DNA of 64,000 nt from a bacterium (GCA_021809845.1 JAJZJW010000004.1:1-64000); one strand, 5' to 3'. Shown: positions 25,270 through 34,430, counted from the first letter of the stretch. Translations and numbers: made by a program. Notes: generated by a model from the sequence alone, not told the origin.

Positions 25270-28008
25270 TTATAGATCTCTTAGCGTAAAATGTCCTTTA
25301 GGATATTTTTTTGCTAAATTATATAAAAGCTCCGCTTTTGAATTAACATTGTTAAACTCTTCTTTTAGAATATTGTCGTTTTTATTGTTGGTGCATATCC
25401 AATAATCTACGCTTGAAGGCTCTATTTTCAATATAACCGAATTACTGCCGTATTTCATAAAAGCCTGCGAGTAATAGCCCGGTCTTGATTTTAACTCGGA
25501 TATTATTACCGTTTCCCTGTCATTCATACCAAACCTTTCTATAACATCAATGCCGTCCTCTACATTAAGAAAAATCTTAATAAAAGTATTATTCATTATT
25601 GCGTCTGCAGCAGGATGTTTTATAAAATCTTTCGGGCTTTGCGATATAGTAGTTATATCTAAATTATATTTTCTTCCGATTCTGTATAAGTCTTCTGTTA
25701 ATTTTGCCGCTATCGCATTTTTTCCAAATTCATGAAATTCGTCCATTACTATCTGGTAGCGTCCGTGTTTTTTATTCTGCATTTTTCTTAAAACCATAAA
25801 ATTAATAGTAAAAAATACTATGTCTCTAAGCTTAGGGTGAGCTTTCAAAAGACTTAAGTCAAAACTAACCACTCTATTATTTATATTTAAACCGCCTTTT
25901 GAATTTAATATTTTTGAATACATGCCGCTTGTCCAATAATGCAAAGCTTTTCCTAATATTCTTGCCTGCTTTGCGTCGTCGTCGTCCCTTCCTTTATATT
26001 CAAACATTTCCGTTTCTACATTTGATAAAATCGGCATATCGTCGTCATCTACATTGTCGTAAGCATAAGTTATGCACTTCTCAATTATATTTAATTCATT
26101 TTTAGTCAGTCCGTCTCCTTTTTCGCTTGTAAGAAGTTCTATGATTGTTGCTAAAAACTGTATCGTGTCCGAATCATAATTATCGCCTTTGATAATTTCA
26201 TTTTTAACCGGAAATAAATTTAAACTGTCTCTTTCTAAATCTACCTGAAAATAAGAACCGTCGAAAACTTCATTAAGGAATTTATAATCCGGTCCGATAT
26301 CTATTGTCGTTAATTCGTTATTTAAATCTGCAAGTAAAAAATTGATTAATAAATAAAGAGACAAAAAAGATTTTCCTTTGCCGGTGCTTCCGGCAATAAC
26401 TTTATGTTTTGCATTTAAATTTCTGTCGTCAAAATCAAAATTAATCAGGTCGTTATTATCGGTTTTAAATAATGCCTGCAAATTATCCGTTCCTTTCCAG
26501 TTCTGCCACATCGGAAGCCACATCGCTAAAGCGTCGGTTTTAAAAACAAAGGTTAATTTATTTAAATTTCCGTGTCCCGGCAAAAAACTTAAAAATAATC
26601 TTTCGTGATCGCTGTCAAATTTTATTGCCTGCGCATTAGATAATTTTGTAAAAGCCTGTATTACCGCTTCTACTTTTGAACTTAAATTGCTGTATATTTT
26701 ATCTTTTACAATTACGCATATGCTGACATTGAAAAGTTTTTGCGTTGAGCTTTGCATTTCTTTCAATAATGAGTCTTGCTCGTCAAATGTATTCTGCGCT
26801 TCATAATTCACCTTAGAGCTTGTCTTTATAATCAAATCGCTTTGTTTTACCTTCCTTTTTAATTTATTCAGTTCGTTTTCCATGACCGGCACGTCAAACG
26901 CAACTTGCAGACTATAAGTAAACGGCAATTCCATTATCGTTTTTAAATCCGTTATCATTGCCGATTCAGGCGGCACTTTTATATTTACCGCTACGCAATA
27001 ATAACCGTCTATAAAAAAATAACTCCATGAAGGTTTTGCCGGTGAAAATGCAATTTGTTCTCTTGCGGTTAGTTCAGGATTAAAATTTTTCGGAGCGTTT
27101 ACAATATTTTTTCTTTCCGGATTTAAATGACTGTAAACATAGTCTATTAAGTCTTCATTCGTTAATCTTTCGTATTCTGCTTTCATAGACGCAAAATATT
27201 CTTTAGTTCTGTTTAAAATTATATTTAACTCCGTTAAAGTATTTTCTCTTTCTTCTTCCGCTATTTTCTTATAGTTATTGAATTTTACGGACATATCCAT
27301 AAAATCTTTTTTAAAAACTTCTCTTTTCAGCGTTATAAAAAAATAAATATTTACCTTTCTTATTTTTTGATTTCTTAAAGCCTCTAATTTTGAATTAAAA
27401 ATTAATTTTTCAATTTCCGTTTCAGGCTGCATATTTTCATATAGTCTAATCATTTTTTCATTGCCGTCATCTACATCGTAAATTATTTGAACCTTTAATT
27501 TTTCTGTTAAATTATTAAGCATACCTCTTATGCCCGCTACAATATCCGTTGCTTCATTTTCATTGACTAAAAATATATTTTTACCGGCAATTTTAAAACC
27601 TGCCGTATAATCTTCGTTAAGCCCTACAATGCAATTATCTTCTATATTCCAAATATTAATTTTATTATAAAAGCTTTTTAATCCCTTCTGCTCTTTCGCT
27701 TTTTTCACGGTTTTTTTGCCCTCTGTTATCTTTATATAATCCAAATCTTTATTAGCTAAGGTATAAGCTTTATTGCTTCCTAAATAATAAAATAAATTAG
27801 AGGTGTAGTTTGGCGGTTTGTTAAATTTAAATATCCTGAGTCCAGCATAACAAACCGCCACTATCGCTAAATTTAAAAAGGTATTTTGAGATATTGAAAA
27901 GGCTATCCCGAAAACCGCTCCCACTAAAAATAAATCCGTTATCTCAAGACCTAAGAATTTAGGTCTTATAGCTAAACTTCTTTCAACATCTACCTGAATG
28001 AGCGGCAT
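25270..28008 (-). CDS. virB4: VirB3-VirB4 fusion, T4SS ATPase (TraC-like)
   Basis: This protein has 912 residues. Residues 1-70 contain two hydrophobic helices ('DLFLVGAVFGIAFSI' and 'NLAIVAVCYAGLRIF') resembling VirB3, followed by the long VirB4/TraC body. Walker A 'GSTGKGKSFLS' is near residue 540, 'LTTIDIGPDYKFL' follows, and Walker B 'YQIVMDEFHEFG' is near 750, with 'RKYNLDITTISQSPKDF' after it. It powers pilus assembly and substrate transfer. Fusion of VirB3 and VirB4 is known in several T4SS lineages, and no separate virB3 is present here. Confidence 0.9.
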   Translation of the reverse strand: MPLIQVDVERSLAIRPKFLGLEITDLFLVGAVFGIAFSISQNTFLNLAIVAVCYAGLRIFKFNKPPNYTSNLFYYLGSNKAYTLANKDLDYIKITEGKKTVKKAKEQKGLKSFYNKINIWNIEDNCIVGLNEDYTAGFKIAGKNIFLVNENEATDIVAGIRGMLNNLTEKLKVQIIYDVDDGNEKMIRLYENMQPETEIEKLIFNSKLEALRNQKIRKVNIYFFITLKREVFKKDFMDMSVKFNNYKKIAEEERENTLTELNIILNRTKEYFASMKAEYERLTNEDLIDYVYSHLNPERKNIVNAPKNFNPELTAREQIAFSPAKPSWSYFFIDGYYCVAVNIKVPPESAMITDLKTIMELPFTYSLQVAFDVPVMENELNKLKRKVKQSDLIIKTSSKVNYEAQNTFDEQDSLLKEMQSSTQKLFNVSICVIVKDKIYSNLSSKVEAVIQAFTKLSNAQAIKFDSDHERLFLSFLPGHGNLNKLTFVFKTDALAMWLPMWQNWKGTDNLQALFKTDNNDLINFDFDDRNLNAKHKVIAGSTGKGKSFLSLYLLINFLLADLNNELTTIDIGPDYKFLNEVFDGSYFQVDLERDSLNLFPVKNEIIKGDNYDSDTIQFLATIIELLTSEKGDGLTKNELNIIEKCITYAYDNVDDDDMPILSNVETEMFEYKGRDDDDAKQARILGKALHYWTSGMYSKILNSKGGLNINNRVVSFDLSLLKAHPKLRDIVFFTINFMVLRKMQNKKHGRYQIVMDEFHEFGKNAIAAKLTEDLYRIGRKYNLDITTISQSPKDFIKHPAADAIMNNTFIKIFLNVEDGIDVIERFGMNDRETVIISELKSRPGYYSQAFMKYGSNSVILKIEPSSVDYWICTNNKNDNILKEEFNNVNSKAELLYNLAKKYPKGHFTLRDL

Positions 28009-28209
28009 TTATACTCCTTTAAATTCATAAATTTTTATTTCATTTATAAGTTTTGAAGATGTAATGTCTGAAAAATTATTTTTAAGAAATCTTTTTACCG
28101 CCGTTAGATTTTTATTATGATTCTGATAAATTAATTTTAAAGTTTTATACTCTACATGCGATAATATCCCTTTGTTATAAAGTTCTAATATATAATCTTC
28201 AAAGTTCAT
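28009..28209 (-). CDS. Small T4SS-operon protein, unknown
   Basis: This 66-residue, largely helical protein ('EDYILELYNKGILSHVEYKTLKLIYQNH') has no membrane segment and no recognised family. Its stop overlaps the region immediately before the VirB4 start and its start overlaps the previous stop, so it is embedded in the operon. Confidence 0.5.
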   Translation of the reverse strand: MNFEDYILELYNKGILSHVEYKTLKLIYQNHNKNLTAVKRFLKNNFSDITSSKLINEIKIYEFKGV

Positions 28210-28448
28210 TACTCCTCCTCTGCTTCTGCCTCTCCGTTAAATAAATCGGATTTATTATATAGCCACTCTGCAATTTCAATGACGTCCCCCGTTTTTTTGA
28301 CATGATTAATCGGAAACCATTCCGCTTCTTCCGTTTCGCTATTCTTAATTAAAATCCCTTTTTCCGTCTCATGCTCTACCTCAAATTTTCCGTCCAATTT
28401 TACATACTCGTTAGATTTTTGCTTGTCTTTCAAATTGAATTTAGACAT
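28209..28448 (-). CDS. Small acidic T4SS-operon protein, unknown
   Basis: This 79-residue protein has a beta-rich centre ('GILIKNSETEEAEWFPINHVKK') and an acidic C-terminus (NGEAEAEEE). It starts behind GGAGAA and abuts the next gene. No family is recognised; the 'WFPINHVKK' strand resembles small SH3-like folds, but this is weak. Confidence 0.5.
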   Translation of the reverse strand: MSKFNLKDKQKSNEYVKLDGKFEVEHETEKGILIKNSETEEAEWFPINHVKKTGDVIEIAEWLYNKSDLFNGEAEAEEE

Positions 28449-28460
28449 TGCCGTTCTCCT

Positions 28461-28895
28461 TTAATTTAAATTTAATTTAACTTTATCGTTTTTTTTAATC
28501 CCGTATTCTTCTGCTATTCCCGCATTAACTTCTAAAACTCTGTTTACAAGAGTATTGGAATAGTATTTTTTACAATTTTTAATTGCGCATACAGGTAAAT
28601 TTTTATAAATATTAACTACCCTGTTATTTAGAATATAAATACAATCAATAGGCATTAGCATATTTTTCATCCATATCGCCACTTTTGCCGGCGGCATAAT
28701 CATTAATAACCCTGTATTTTTATCTAAATGCCTAATAAACATTAAGCCTAAAATCCACTCTTTAGGCTTGTTTGCTATTAAAACATCAGCTTTAAACGGT
28801 TTATTTCCGTATATTGTTATTTTTCCGGTGTTATAAGCATAAGCAGTATTTATGCTTATGCTTATAAAAAATATTATTAAAATTATATATTTCAT
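28461..28895 (-). CDS. DUF192-family exported protein
   Basis: This 144-residue protein has a signal peptide (cleavage near 'NTAYA') and then the DUF192 layout: 'EWILGLMFIRHLDKNTGLLMIMP' (about 46-68), 'AIWMKNMLMPIDCIYI' (about 73-88), a Cys pair (about 103 and 108) and 'VLEVNAGIAEEYGIKKNDKV' (about 122-141). DUF192 proteins are small periplasmic or exported proteins of uncertain function. A DUF192 gene within a conjugation operon is uncommon. It overlaps the VirB10-like gene by 4 bp. Confidence 0.85.
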   Translation of the reverse strand: MKYIILIIFFISISINTAYAYNTGKITIYGNKPFKADVLIANKPKEWILGLMFIRHLDKNTGLLMIMPPAKVAIWMKNMLMPIDCIYILNNRVVNIYKNLPVCAIKNCKKYYSNTLVNRVLEVNAGIAEEYGIKKNDKVKLNLN

Positions 28896-29887
28896 TTATT
28901 AAATCCGTTTAAAAATATTAATTTTATTGTTTTTCCCGCTTTTACGGTTATGGTAGTTTTATTATTAGCCTGAGCATTTGCGAGACTGTTCCCCGCTTGA
29001 TTCGTTAAAGATGAACCTGCCGCATATTTTAACTGGTCATTCATTGAATAGGGATTAGAATTATTTCCTCCAAAGAATAAACTTCCGAGTCCTAATACCG
29101 CTTCCCCCACTCCTTCCAATGTGTCCACAAGCGCCGGCGAGTTTACCTGCCCTTTTATACCTGCGCTGCCGTTATTTGATAACGCAAGCGCATTAATGTT
29201 GTAAGTTTCGCCGTTCGGATATACTGCCTGAGAAAATGCGATATTAACCCTATCTTGAGAATGAATCGTCGACACCGTTCCTAAAAATATTGTTCCCGCC
29301 GGCATAACAAGTTTATGTTCCTTTGTATATATATTTTGAAGAAGTTTAGCTTTTGCCGGCGCTTTTGTATTAAAAGAAAAAACTGCCGTTGCCAATTCTG
29401 CATACGCTGTAGTTCCGGGCGGTATTCCGTTAAAATACGAGATTATATTTCTTTTAGTTTTTTCCGTTAAAGATGTTTTAAGAAATTTAGGTAATTTTTT
29501 CTTATAAATAAATACCGTCATTTTAGAATTTAATTTAGCTTTTTTTAATTTGATTTTTTCTTTCTGTTTATTAATTTCCTTGATTTTATGTTTTGCTTCT
29601 ATCTTTGCGATTGCGATATTTCTTTTTTGAATCTTCTGCCTGAAAGACAGAAGGTAATTTTTTAAGTTTTTATTTACCTTCTTTGTTTGCGCCTGTTTTT
29701 TAATAATGGGCGTTTCCTGATGATTACCTTTTTTAGCAAGTCCCATAAGTTGACTGAAAATATAAATTGCAAATACTAATACCGCAAACCCGAACAATAC
29801 AATTATTAAAGTTTTTTGTTTTTTAGTATTTTTTATATTTTTTTCCGTTTCTTCAGGCGGTGCTTGCTCTATATTATTATTTCCCAT
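28892..29887 (-). CDS. virB10: VirB10/TrbI-like T4SS core protein
   Basis: This 331-residue protein has a cytoplasmic tail, one membrane helix at about 27-46, then a Lys/Gln-rich coiled linker (about 60-125) and a C-terminal beta domain with 'IPPGTTAYAELATAVFSFNTKAPAKA' (about 155) and 'MPAGTIFLGTVSTI' (about 195), typical of VirB10/TrbI. It would span both membranes and open the outer pore. It lies in canonical order between the VirB7-like and downstream genes. Confidence 0.88.
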   Translation of the reverse strand: MGNNNIEQAPPEETEKNIKNTKKQKTLIIVLFGFAVLVFAIYIFSQLMGLAKKGNHQETPIIKKQAQTKKVNKNLKNYLLSFRQKIQKRNIAIAKIEAKHKIKEINKQKEKIKLKKAKLNSKMTVFIYKKKLPKFLKTSLTEKTKRNIISYFNGIPPGTTAYAELATAVFSFNTKAPAKAKLLQNIYTKEHKLVMPAGTIFLGTVSTIHSQDRVNIAFSQAVYPNGETYNINALALSNNGSAGIKGQVNSPALVDTLEGVGEAVLGLGSLFFGGNNSNPYSMNDQLKYAAGSSLTNQAGNSLANAQANNKTTITVKAGKTIKLIFLNGFNK

Positions 29888-30104
29888 TTTTTACCCCCTG
29901 TATTTTTTTTGCCGAAGATAACCGCTTCTTTACGGATATTACAGGCAAGCCTTCTAATTTATCGGCTTTAACTCCAAGTTTATATTGTTCCGTTTTATTT
30001 AATCTATGATTGTTTATATTGCTGTTGTTATAAGCGCAACCCGCCATAACGGTCATCATGCCTGTAATTGAAAGCATAAGAAGGATTTTTTTAATTATCG
30101 TCAT
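29877..30104 (-). CDS. VirB7-like lipoprotein
   Basis: This 75-residue protein has an N-terminal hydrophobic signal and lipobox 'MAGC' with Cys23. Small lipoproteins between virB9 and virB10 stabilise the outer-membrane core. Overlaps with both neighbours (11 and 14 bp) support translation in the same operon. Confidence 0.75.
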   Translation of the reverse strand: MTIIKKILLMLSITGMMTVMAGCAYNNSNINNHRLNKTEQYKLGVKADKLEGLPVISVKKRLSSAKKIQGVKNGK

Positions 30105-30993
30105 TAGAATTATTTCCTCCTTCCCCTAAACTATTAAAACTAAACTTCTTAATAATTTTATTTTCGCTAAACATTAAGATTAAATTAACAGGCTGAGCTT
30201 TTTTAGCTTTAAAAATTATAAGTCCTGTTTTAATAGTTAAGGGCTTAAATGTCTTATTTATGAGGTTTGACTTATAAATCGGCAAAATATGTCCGTTATG
30301 TCTTGCATTTTCATTTAGAAATAAAAACAGTTCGGCAGAATTATTTATAATTTTATAACTGATATAATCATATCCGTCCGCTCTTGAGATGAAATTAATT
30401 TTTACTTTAAACTTGCCGTTTAAAGCGGTTTGCGATTGATTTATTTTTACTTTATTGATTTTTAGCATTAATCCTAAAACAAATCTTTTATCGTTTTTAA
30501 TTTTTTTATTTAATTTTGCCAATCTTTCAAATTTGTCCTGATATATTTTTTGCAATTTCATTTCTTTTATTTTTAATTTTCTATCAAAAGCATTTTTCAC
30601 ATAAGTTCCTGACCACGGAGACTTTACAAAAATTATAAAATCTGCCATTTTTGGCGTTCCTGATATTATCCGGTATGAAAACTTTAATTTTTTTGTCAAT
30701 ATTACAAGGTCTGTTTCCGCTCCTGTTTTATATGTAATAGGTTTTATTACTATATCTTTACCGTATGCGCTTGCTCTAAAGTTTGAGGTATTTCCTAAAA
30801 ATACTTTTAAAGCTTTAGAAGGTAATATTATTGTAGTAAGATAACCCGGGGCGGTATAAATCGTATGCACTAAATTATGATAAGCAAATGTTTTTCCGAT
30901 TCTTCCGGAATAAACATATTTAATATTATTAGCGTAAGCATTCGTAGTCAAAGCAAAAAATGCTATTAAAAATGTTAAAATAACCTTTTTCAT
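30091..30993 (-). CDS. VirB9/TrbG/TraK-like T4SS core protein
   Basis: This 300-residue protein has a signal peptide ('FLIAFFALTTNAYA') and then beta-rich sequence containing 'YTAPGYLTTIILPSKALKVFLGN' (about 46-68) and 'VIKPITYKTGAETDLVILTKKLKFSYRI' (about 80-107), characteristic of the VirB9/TraK N-terminal domain. The C-terminal beta domain starts near residue 185. It would form the outer-membrane collar with VirB7 and VirB10. AGGAGA precedes the start. Confidence 0.8.
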   Translation of the reverse strand: MKKVILTFLIAFFALTTNAYANNIKYVYSGRIGKTFAYHNLVHTIYTAPGYLTTIILPSKALKVFLGNTSNFRASAYGKDIVIKPITYKTGAETDLVILTKKLKFSYRIISGTPKMADFIIFVKSPWSGTYVKNAFDRKLKIKEMKLQKIYQDKFERLAKLNKKIKNDKRFVLGLMLKINKVKINQSQTALNGKFKVKINFISRADGYDYISYKIINNSAELFLFLNENARHNGHILPIYKSNLINKTFKPLTIKTGLIIFKAKKAQPVNLILMFSENKIIKKFSFNSLGEGGNNSNDDN

Positions 30994-31001
30994 ACAATCT
31001 C

Positions 31002-31655
31002 CTATTTTTGTTTAATTTTATTTAATATCGTCTGGCTGTATATTGCTATTTCAAGCCCATACGGTCTTGAAGCGCTTCTTAAAACTTTTTTTAATACTAA
31101 ATGTCCTTCTACTGTTTCAATCGTAATTTTTTTATTTTCAAAATGATTTTTAACGATATTTAAAAATACTTTTAAATATATATATTTACCTTCTATTTTT
31201 GTAATTCTAATTTTTTTTATCTTTATTTTTTCTCTGATATTCGCATTTTGAATATTAGAAATTGTATTGTTTTTCTCAATACTGTATATATTTTCTTTTT
31301 CGTACTTTTCCGACATCATTCTTAAAGCTCTGTCAAGCTGATTCGCTACGCCGTAACTTGATAACGACAAATATCGCCTTAAAAATAATTTTGAAAATGT
31401 ATTTATTTCTAATTTCGTAACCTTATCGTTATATAGAAGGTTTTTTATTACCTGTATTTGTCCTTTTGCATTTTCTCTTATCACAATAGGCGGTTTAATA
31501 TACGCTTTATATGCCAAAAATAATGAGCCGCCTAAAATAATTATAAGGATTAAAGACAACATTTTTAAAAAGGAGTTCATATCCATTAAGAACCCCTTTA
31601 TATTTGCGTGATTTAATTCTTTTACTTCTTCAATATCTTTCTTTTTTTTAAACAT
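31002..31655 (-). CDS. VirB8/TrbF-like T4SS protein
   Basis: This protein has about 217 residues from the ATG at 31655, whose first base is the last base of the preceding stop; a longer frame to 31742 lies inside the pilin gene. A cytoplasmic N-terminus, one membrane helix at about 27-47 and a periplasmic alpha+beta domain fit VirB8/TrbF/TraE. The gene order pilin-VirB8-VirB9-VirB7-VirB10 supports this strongly. Confidence 0.75.
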   Translation of the reverse strand: MFKKKKDIEEVKELNHANIKGFLMDMNSFLKMLSLILIIILGGSLFLAYKAYIKPPIVIRENAKGQIQVIKNLLYNDKVTKLEINTFSKLFLRRYLSLSSYGVANQLDRALRMMSEKYEKENIYSIEKNNTISNIQNANIREKIKIKKIRITKIEGKYIYLKVFLNIVKNHFENKKITIETVEGHLVLKKVLRSASRPYGLEIAIYSQTILNKIKQK

Positions 31656-31993
31656 TATGCCCCCGTCCAAGAAGATATTAAAGCCCATGCGGCTTCGCCT
31701 AATAAAATAATCAATCCGCCGACCATAACCCTGAGTCCCCAAACATGACCTTTTTCGCTTCCGAGAAAATGCGCTACCGCCACCCCTGCAAGCCCCATTA
31801 AAAACATACCAGGACCGAAAATTGTTTTAATCCATGTCTCTGCACCCGTAAACGATGAGCCGATAGACGAAGCGTTGCCGTTCGTTAATTGCGCCGAAGC
31901 TACAATCGGTTTTAGCCATACTCCTAAACTTCCCATTAATCCGATTAAAAATAATTCTAAAGCATAACTTAATTTTTCTAATTTCTTTTTCAT
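31655..31993 (-). CDS. VirB2/TrbC-like pilin
   Basis: This 112-residue protein has a long signal-like N-terminus followed by two hydrophobic helices (about 58-75 and 86-108), with 'GPGMFLMGLAGVAVAHFLG' and 'VMVGGLIILLGEAAWALIS' separated by a short basic loop. That is the standard TrbC/VirB2 topology. It is the first structural gene of the secretion operon and starts behind AGGAGG. Confidence 0.8.
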   Translation of the reverse strand: MKKKLEKLSYALELFLIGLMGSLGVWLKPIVASAQLTNGNASSIGSSFTGAETWIKTIFGPGMFLMGLAGVAVAHFLGSEKGHVWGLRVMVGGLIILLGEAAWALISSWTGA

Positions 31994-32030
31994 AATTCCT
32001 CCTTCTTAAATTTAATAATTAATTTTTAAT

Positions 32031-32240
32031 TTAATTTTCAGTTTTTGGGTAAAGTAAATCTATTGCTTTAATTTCGTGATTTGTGTATTCCTCAATTTTC
32101 ATAGCCAGCTTAGGAGAAGGAATATTTTTATATCCCCAGATGTTGTAAACATGAACTTCGGTAATGCCTAAATCTAAAGCCAATATCCTGCTCGTAATCT
32201 TATGTTCGTTACAGTATTTTTTCAGTATATGTATATTCAT
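32031..32240 (-). CDS. Cro-like helix-turn-helix regulator
   Basis: This 69-residue protein reads as a Cro/YdaS-type HTH: 'KITSRILALDLGITEVHVYNIWGYKNIPSPKLAMKIEEYT'. It heads the T4SS operon, 37 bp before the pilin gene. The promoter -10 box ends 7 bp before the ATG and there is no Shine-Dalgarno, so its transcript is probably leaderless, as for some phage repressors. It likely binds the CTTTAAAG operators in the 63-bp repeat upstream and at 41121-41183. Confidence 0.8.
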   Translation of the reverse strand: MNIHILKKYCNEHKITSRILALDLGITEVHVYNIWGYKNIPSPKLAMKIEEYTNHEIKAIDLLYPKTEN

Positions 32241-32300
32241 AATTTATAAAATACAACTTTAAAGAAAATATGTCAAGTATATTTTTACTTTAAAGAAAGG
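32238..32300 (-). promoter_or_regulatory. Promoter-operator, copy 1 (T4SS/Cro side)
   Basis: This 63-bp segment is identical to 41121-41183. On the minus strand it has TTGACA (32271-32276), a 17-bp spacer and TATTTT (32248-32253). The palindromic CTTTAAAG lies once in the spacer and once upstream of the -35 box, each within ACTTTAAAGAAA. The expected start of transcription falls on the ATG of the Cro-like gene. Confidence 0.85.
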
Positions 32301-32537
32301 ATTTTATTAAAAGCTTTAATTATAATGGATTGCGGGATAAAAAATTATTTAGCGAAGATATAAAAATCTATTAAATATTTAAAGAGGAAGATAAAATAAT
32401 AAGAATGTATTTTTAACTTAATATTTTGAGGTAAATAACATGGGGGTTTTTCAAAAATTTATACACATTTATATGACAATACTGTTAGAGCAAGGGAATC
32501 TAATTTCAAATTTTATAAACTTAAAAAAGAAATTGAG

Positions 32538-32864
32538 ATGACCGATAAAAATGATATAGAAAAGTGCCATAATAAACTTTTAGAATTGAAAGCATTTTTT
32601 GATAATGATATTGAATTTTATTCTATTAAAAAAAATGAAGAGTTTTATAATAATTATTTATATAATCTGAATAATAATATATCTTTAGATGATATAAATA
32701 AAATTATAAATAATTTAAAAACAATAAAGGAAAAACATTTTTTTAATTTTTTGACTTATTCTGTATTACCAGTATTATTGACCTTATGCATTATGTTATC
32801 TTTATTTTTAATAATAATATTTTTGATTAAATATTTTTTTCCACATTTTACTTTTAATTTTTAA
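32538..32864 (+). CDS. Small protein with C-terminal membrane helix, unknown
   Basis: This protein has 108 residues. A helical, acidic N-terminal region is followed by a hydrophobic helix at about 77-101. It is the only plus-strand gene in the left half of the ICE. An in-frame open stretch extends about 105 bp upstream, and a second frame from an ATG at 32440 runs into it (stop overlapping the start), with a G5T5 run where one base would join the two. The true N-terminus may therefore be longer. No family is recognised. Confidence 0.45.
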   Translation: MTDKNDIEKCHNKLLELKAFFDNDIEFYSIKKNEEFYNNYLYNLNNNISLDDINKIINNLKTIKEKHFFNFLTYSVLPVLLTLCIMLSLFLIIIFLIKYFFPHFTFNF

Positions 32865-32951
32865 AAATATAGGGTGCAGGGGGATAATCCCCCTGCTGTT
32901 TTGTTTTATGAAACAAAGCGGGGTTTTATACCCCGCCGTTCCATCTAAATT

Positions 32952-33293
32952 TTAAATATTATAATTTATTTTTGTTTCATATTCTTTCGGCAGTAAAGAT
33001 ACATATAAATACGTATTTTGCTGAAAGATATCTTTTAGCTGATCATTAAAAATATCTTTTACTTCCGTTAATACTTCGCCTTTTCTGTTAAAAAACCTTA
33101 CATCATATAAATCATTGCCGTTTAACTTAGTTTCTACCCATTTAACGCTTTTTTTGTTTCTTCCTATCTCAAAGATGAGCCCGCCATCTTTGAGATATTT
33201 TAAATTTTTTGCACCGGTGACAATTGCAAATTCCCCTGCGCCGTATTGTTCAAATATTATTTTTGCCGTCGCTTTTTGTTCTTCTTCAATCAT
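32952..33293 (-). CDS. Hypothetical conjugative-element protein
   Basis: This 113-residue protein is mixed alpha/beta with 'EFAIVTGAKNLKYLKDGGLIFEIG' and 'NDLYDVRFFNRKGEV'. It is of the kind often found near transfer genes of conjugative elements, without a known role. AGGGAGG precedes its start. It is the third of three small genes on the minus strand. Confidence 0.55.
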   Translation of the reverse strand: MIEEEQKATAKIIFEQYGAGEFAIVTGAKNLKYLKDGGLIFEIGRNKKSVKWVETKLNGNDLYDVRFFNRKGEVLTEVKDIFNDQLKDIFQQNTYLYVSLLPKEYETKINYNI

Positions 33294-33322
33294 TTTAAGC
33301 CTCCCTTATGATTATAATTAAG

Positions 33323-33559
33323 TTATTTATTATTATTTTCTGTTATTACCCTGCCTTTTTTTATAGGGAATTTATATATTTTGCCGGCTTTTTCCGCAAT
33401 TATTTCTCGATTATAAACCGTAATATTGTCATATACCGTTGGCAATACAACATCGCAAGCCGATGTTTCTATCCCTCTTTTGCCTGTTTTCATGTTTCGT
33501 GTTGAAATAATGTGATGTGAATAATACGTTTGTTCTTGTACTTCTCTATCGTCATACAT
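33323..33559 (-). CDS. Hypothetical small protein
   Basis: This 78-residue protein has Tyr/His-rich residues 8-20, then a beta-rich region ('VVLPTVYDNITVYNREII'). There is no membrane segment and no recognised family. AAGGAGA precedes the start and 29 bp separate it from the next gene. Confidence 0.45.
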   Translation of the reverse strand: MYDDREVQEQTYYSHHIISTRNMKTGKRGIETSACDVVLPTVYDNITVYNREIIAEKAGKIYKFPIKKGRVITENNNK

Positions 33560-33582
33560 GATTTAATCTCCTTATTTTAAAA

Positions 33583-33918
33583 TTAGTTTATAGTTTGTTT
33601 ATTTGCAATTTCAATATTTCCGCTATTTAATAAAAATAAAAAATTGTTTATATTTTGTAATGTTCCCGTTGCTTTTGTTTCTGCAGTGTATTTTTCTTTA
33701 TCTGTTTTAAATGTTGATAATTTAATATGATTTTCTAAAGCCGATTTTTTAATATCTTTATAGAAAATAACTAAATTATTAATAAATTTATTATCATTTA
33801 TTAAATTAATTTTTAAGTTAATCGTTAAGCTGTCTATTGTATAAACTGTATTTTTAACTTTTTTAATTTCCGACATTATCGCCGTTCTATTTTCAATTTC
33901 AAATAATTCTGTTTTCAT
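33583..33918 (-). CDS. Hypothetical small protein
   Basis: This 111-residue protein is alternately helical and beta, with a central 'TIDSLTINLKINLI'. There is no signal or membrane segment. AAGGAGT precedes its start. It begins the group of three minus-strand small genes next to the long palindromic region. Confidence 0.45.
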   Translation of the reverse strand: MKTELFEIENRTAIMSEIKKVKNTVYTIDSLTINLKINLINDNKFINNLVIFYKDIKKSALENHIKLSTFKTDKEKYTAETKATGTLQNINNFLFLLNSGNIEIANKQTIN

Positions 33919-33994
33919 GATATTTACTCCTTTTTATTCTTTATTTATTTAATTTATCCTGGTATCTTCTGAATTGGCGCTCTCTCTAATTTCT

Positions 33995-34395
33995 TTCTAT
34001 TAAAGCGTAATTCGTTTTTTAATCTTAATTTCATTATTTTTTATCCTGTATATCTCTTCTTGTATGCTCTCACTATTTGGAACGAAGAAAAATTTACCAT
34101 TTTTTTTGCAAAGAATGACAAACATTTTAGGTATTTAAAAATATTTAAAACTTTTTCACTGAAATATAACTAAGAAATGATTAAATAACTATAAACAAAC
34201 GATATCTGGCTAAAATGAAAAGTTTTAAATATTTTTAAATAGCGTTAAGAAATTTTGGCGTGATTTGAGTATTTAAAAAATGGCGCAGCAAAGCGAAGTC
34301 CGATAGGATAAATTTTTCGCAGAGACTTTGAGCATACAAGAAGAGTTGCGCAGGATCTATATATAATAGGATTAATAAATTACGCTTTAATAGAA
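33995..34395. repeat. Long nested palindrome, candidate oriT or MITE
   Basis: Three nested pairs of inverted arms share one centre: an 18-bp outer pair (33995-34012 with 34378-34395, TTCTATTAAAGCGTAATT), a 16-bp middle pair (34054-34069 with 34330-34345, CTCTTCTTGTATGCTC) and a 24-bp inner pair (34132-34155 with 34218-34241). All are perfect. The 33919-34724 gap has no gene. It stands between accessory genes and the relaxase-like gene, so a transfer origin is possible; a folded-back transposon remnant is another option. Confidence 0.65.
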
Positions 34396-34430
34396 TCTAA
34401 TTAATGTCTTTTATTCCAGTCTTAAATTGT

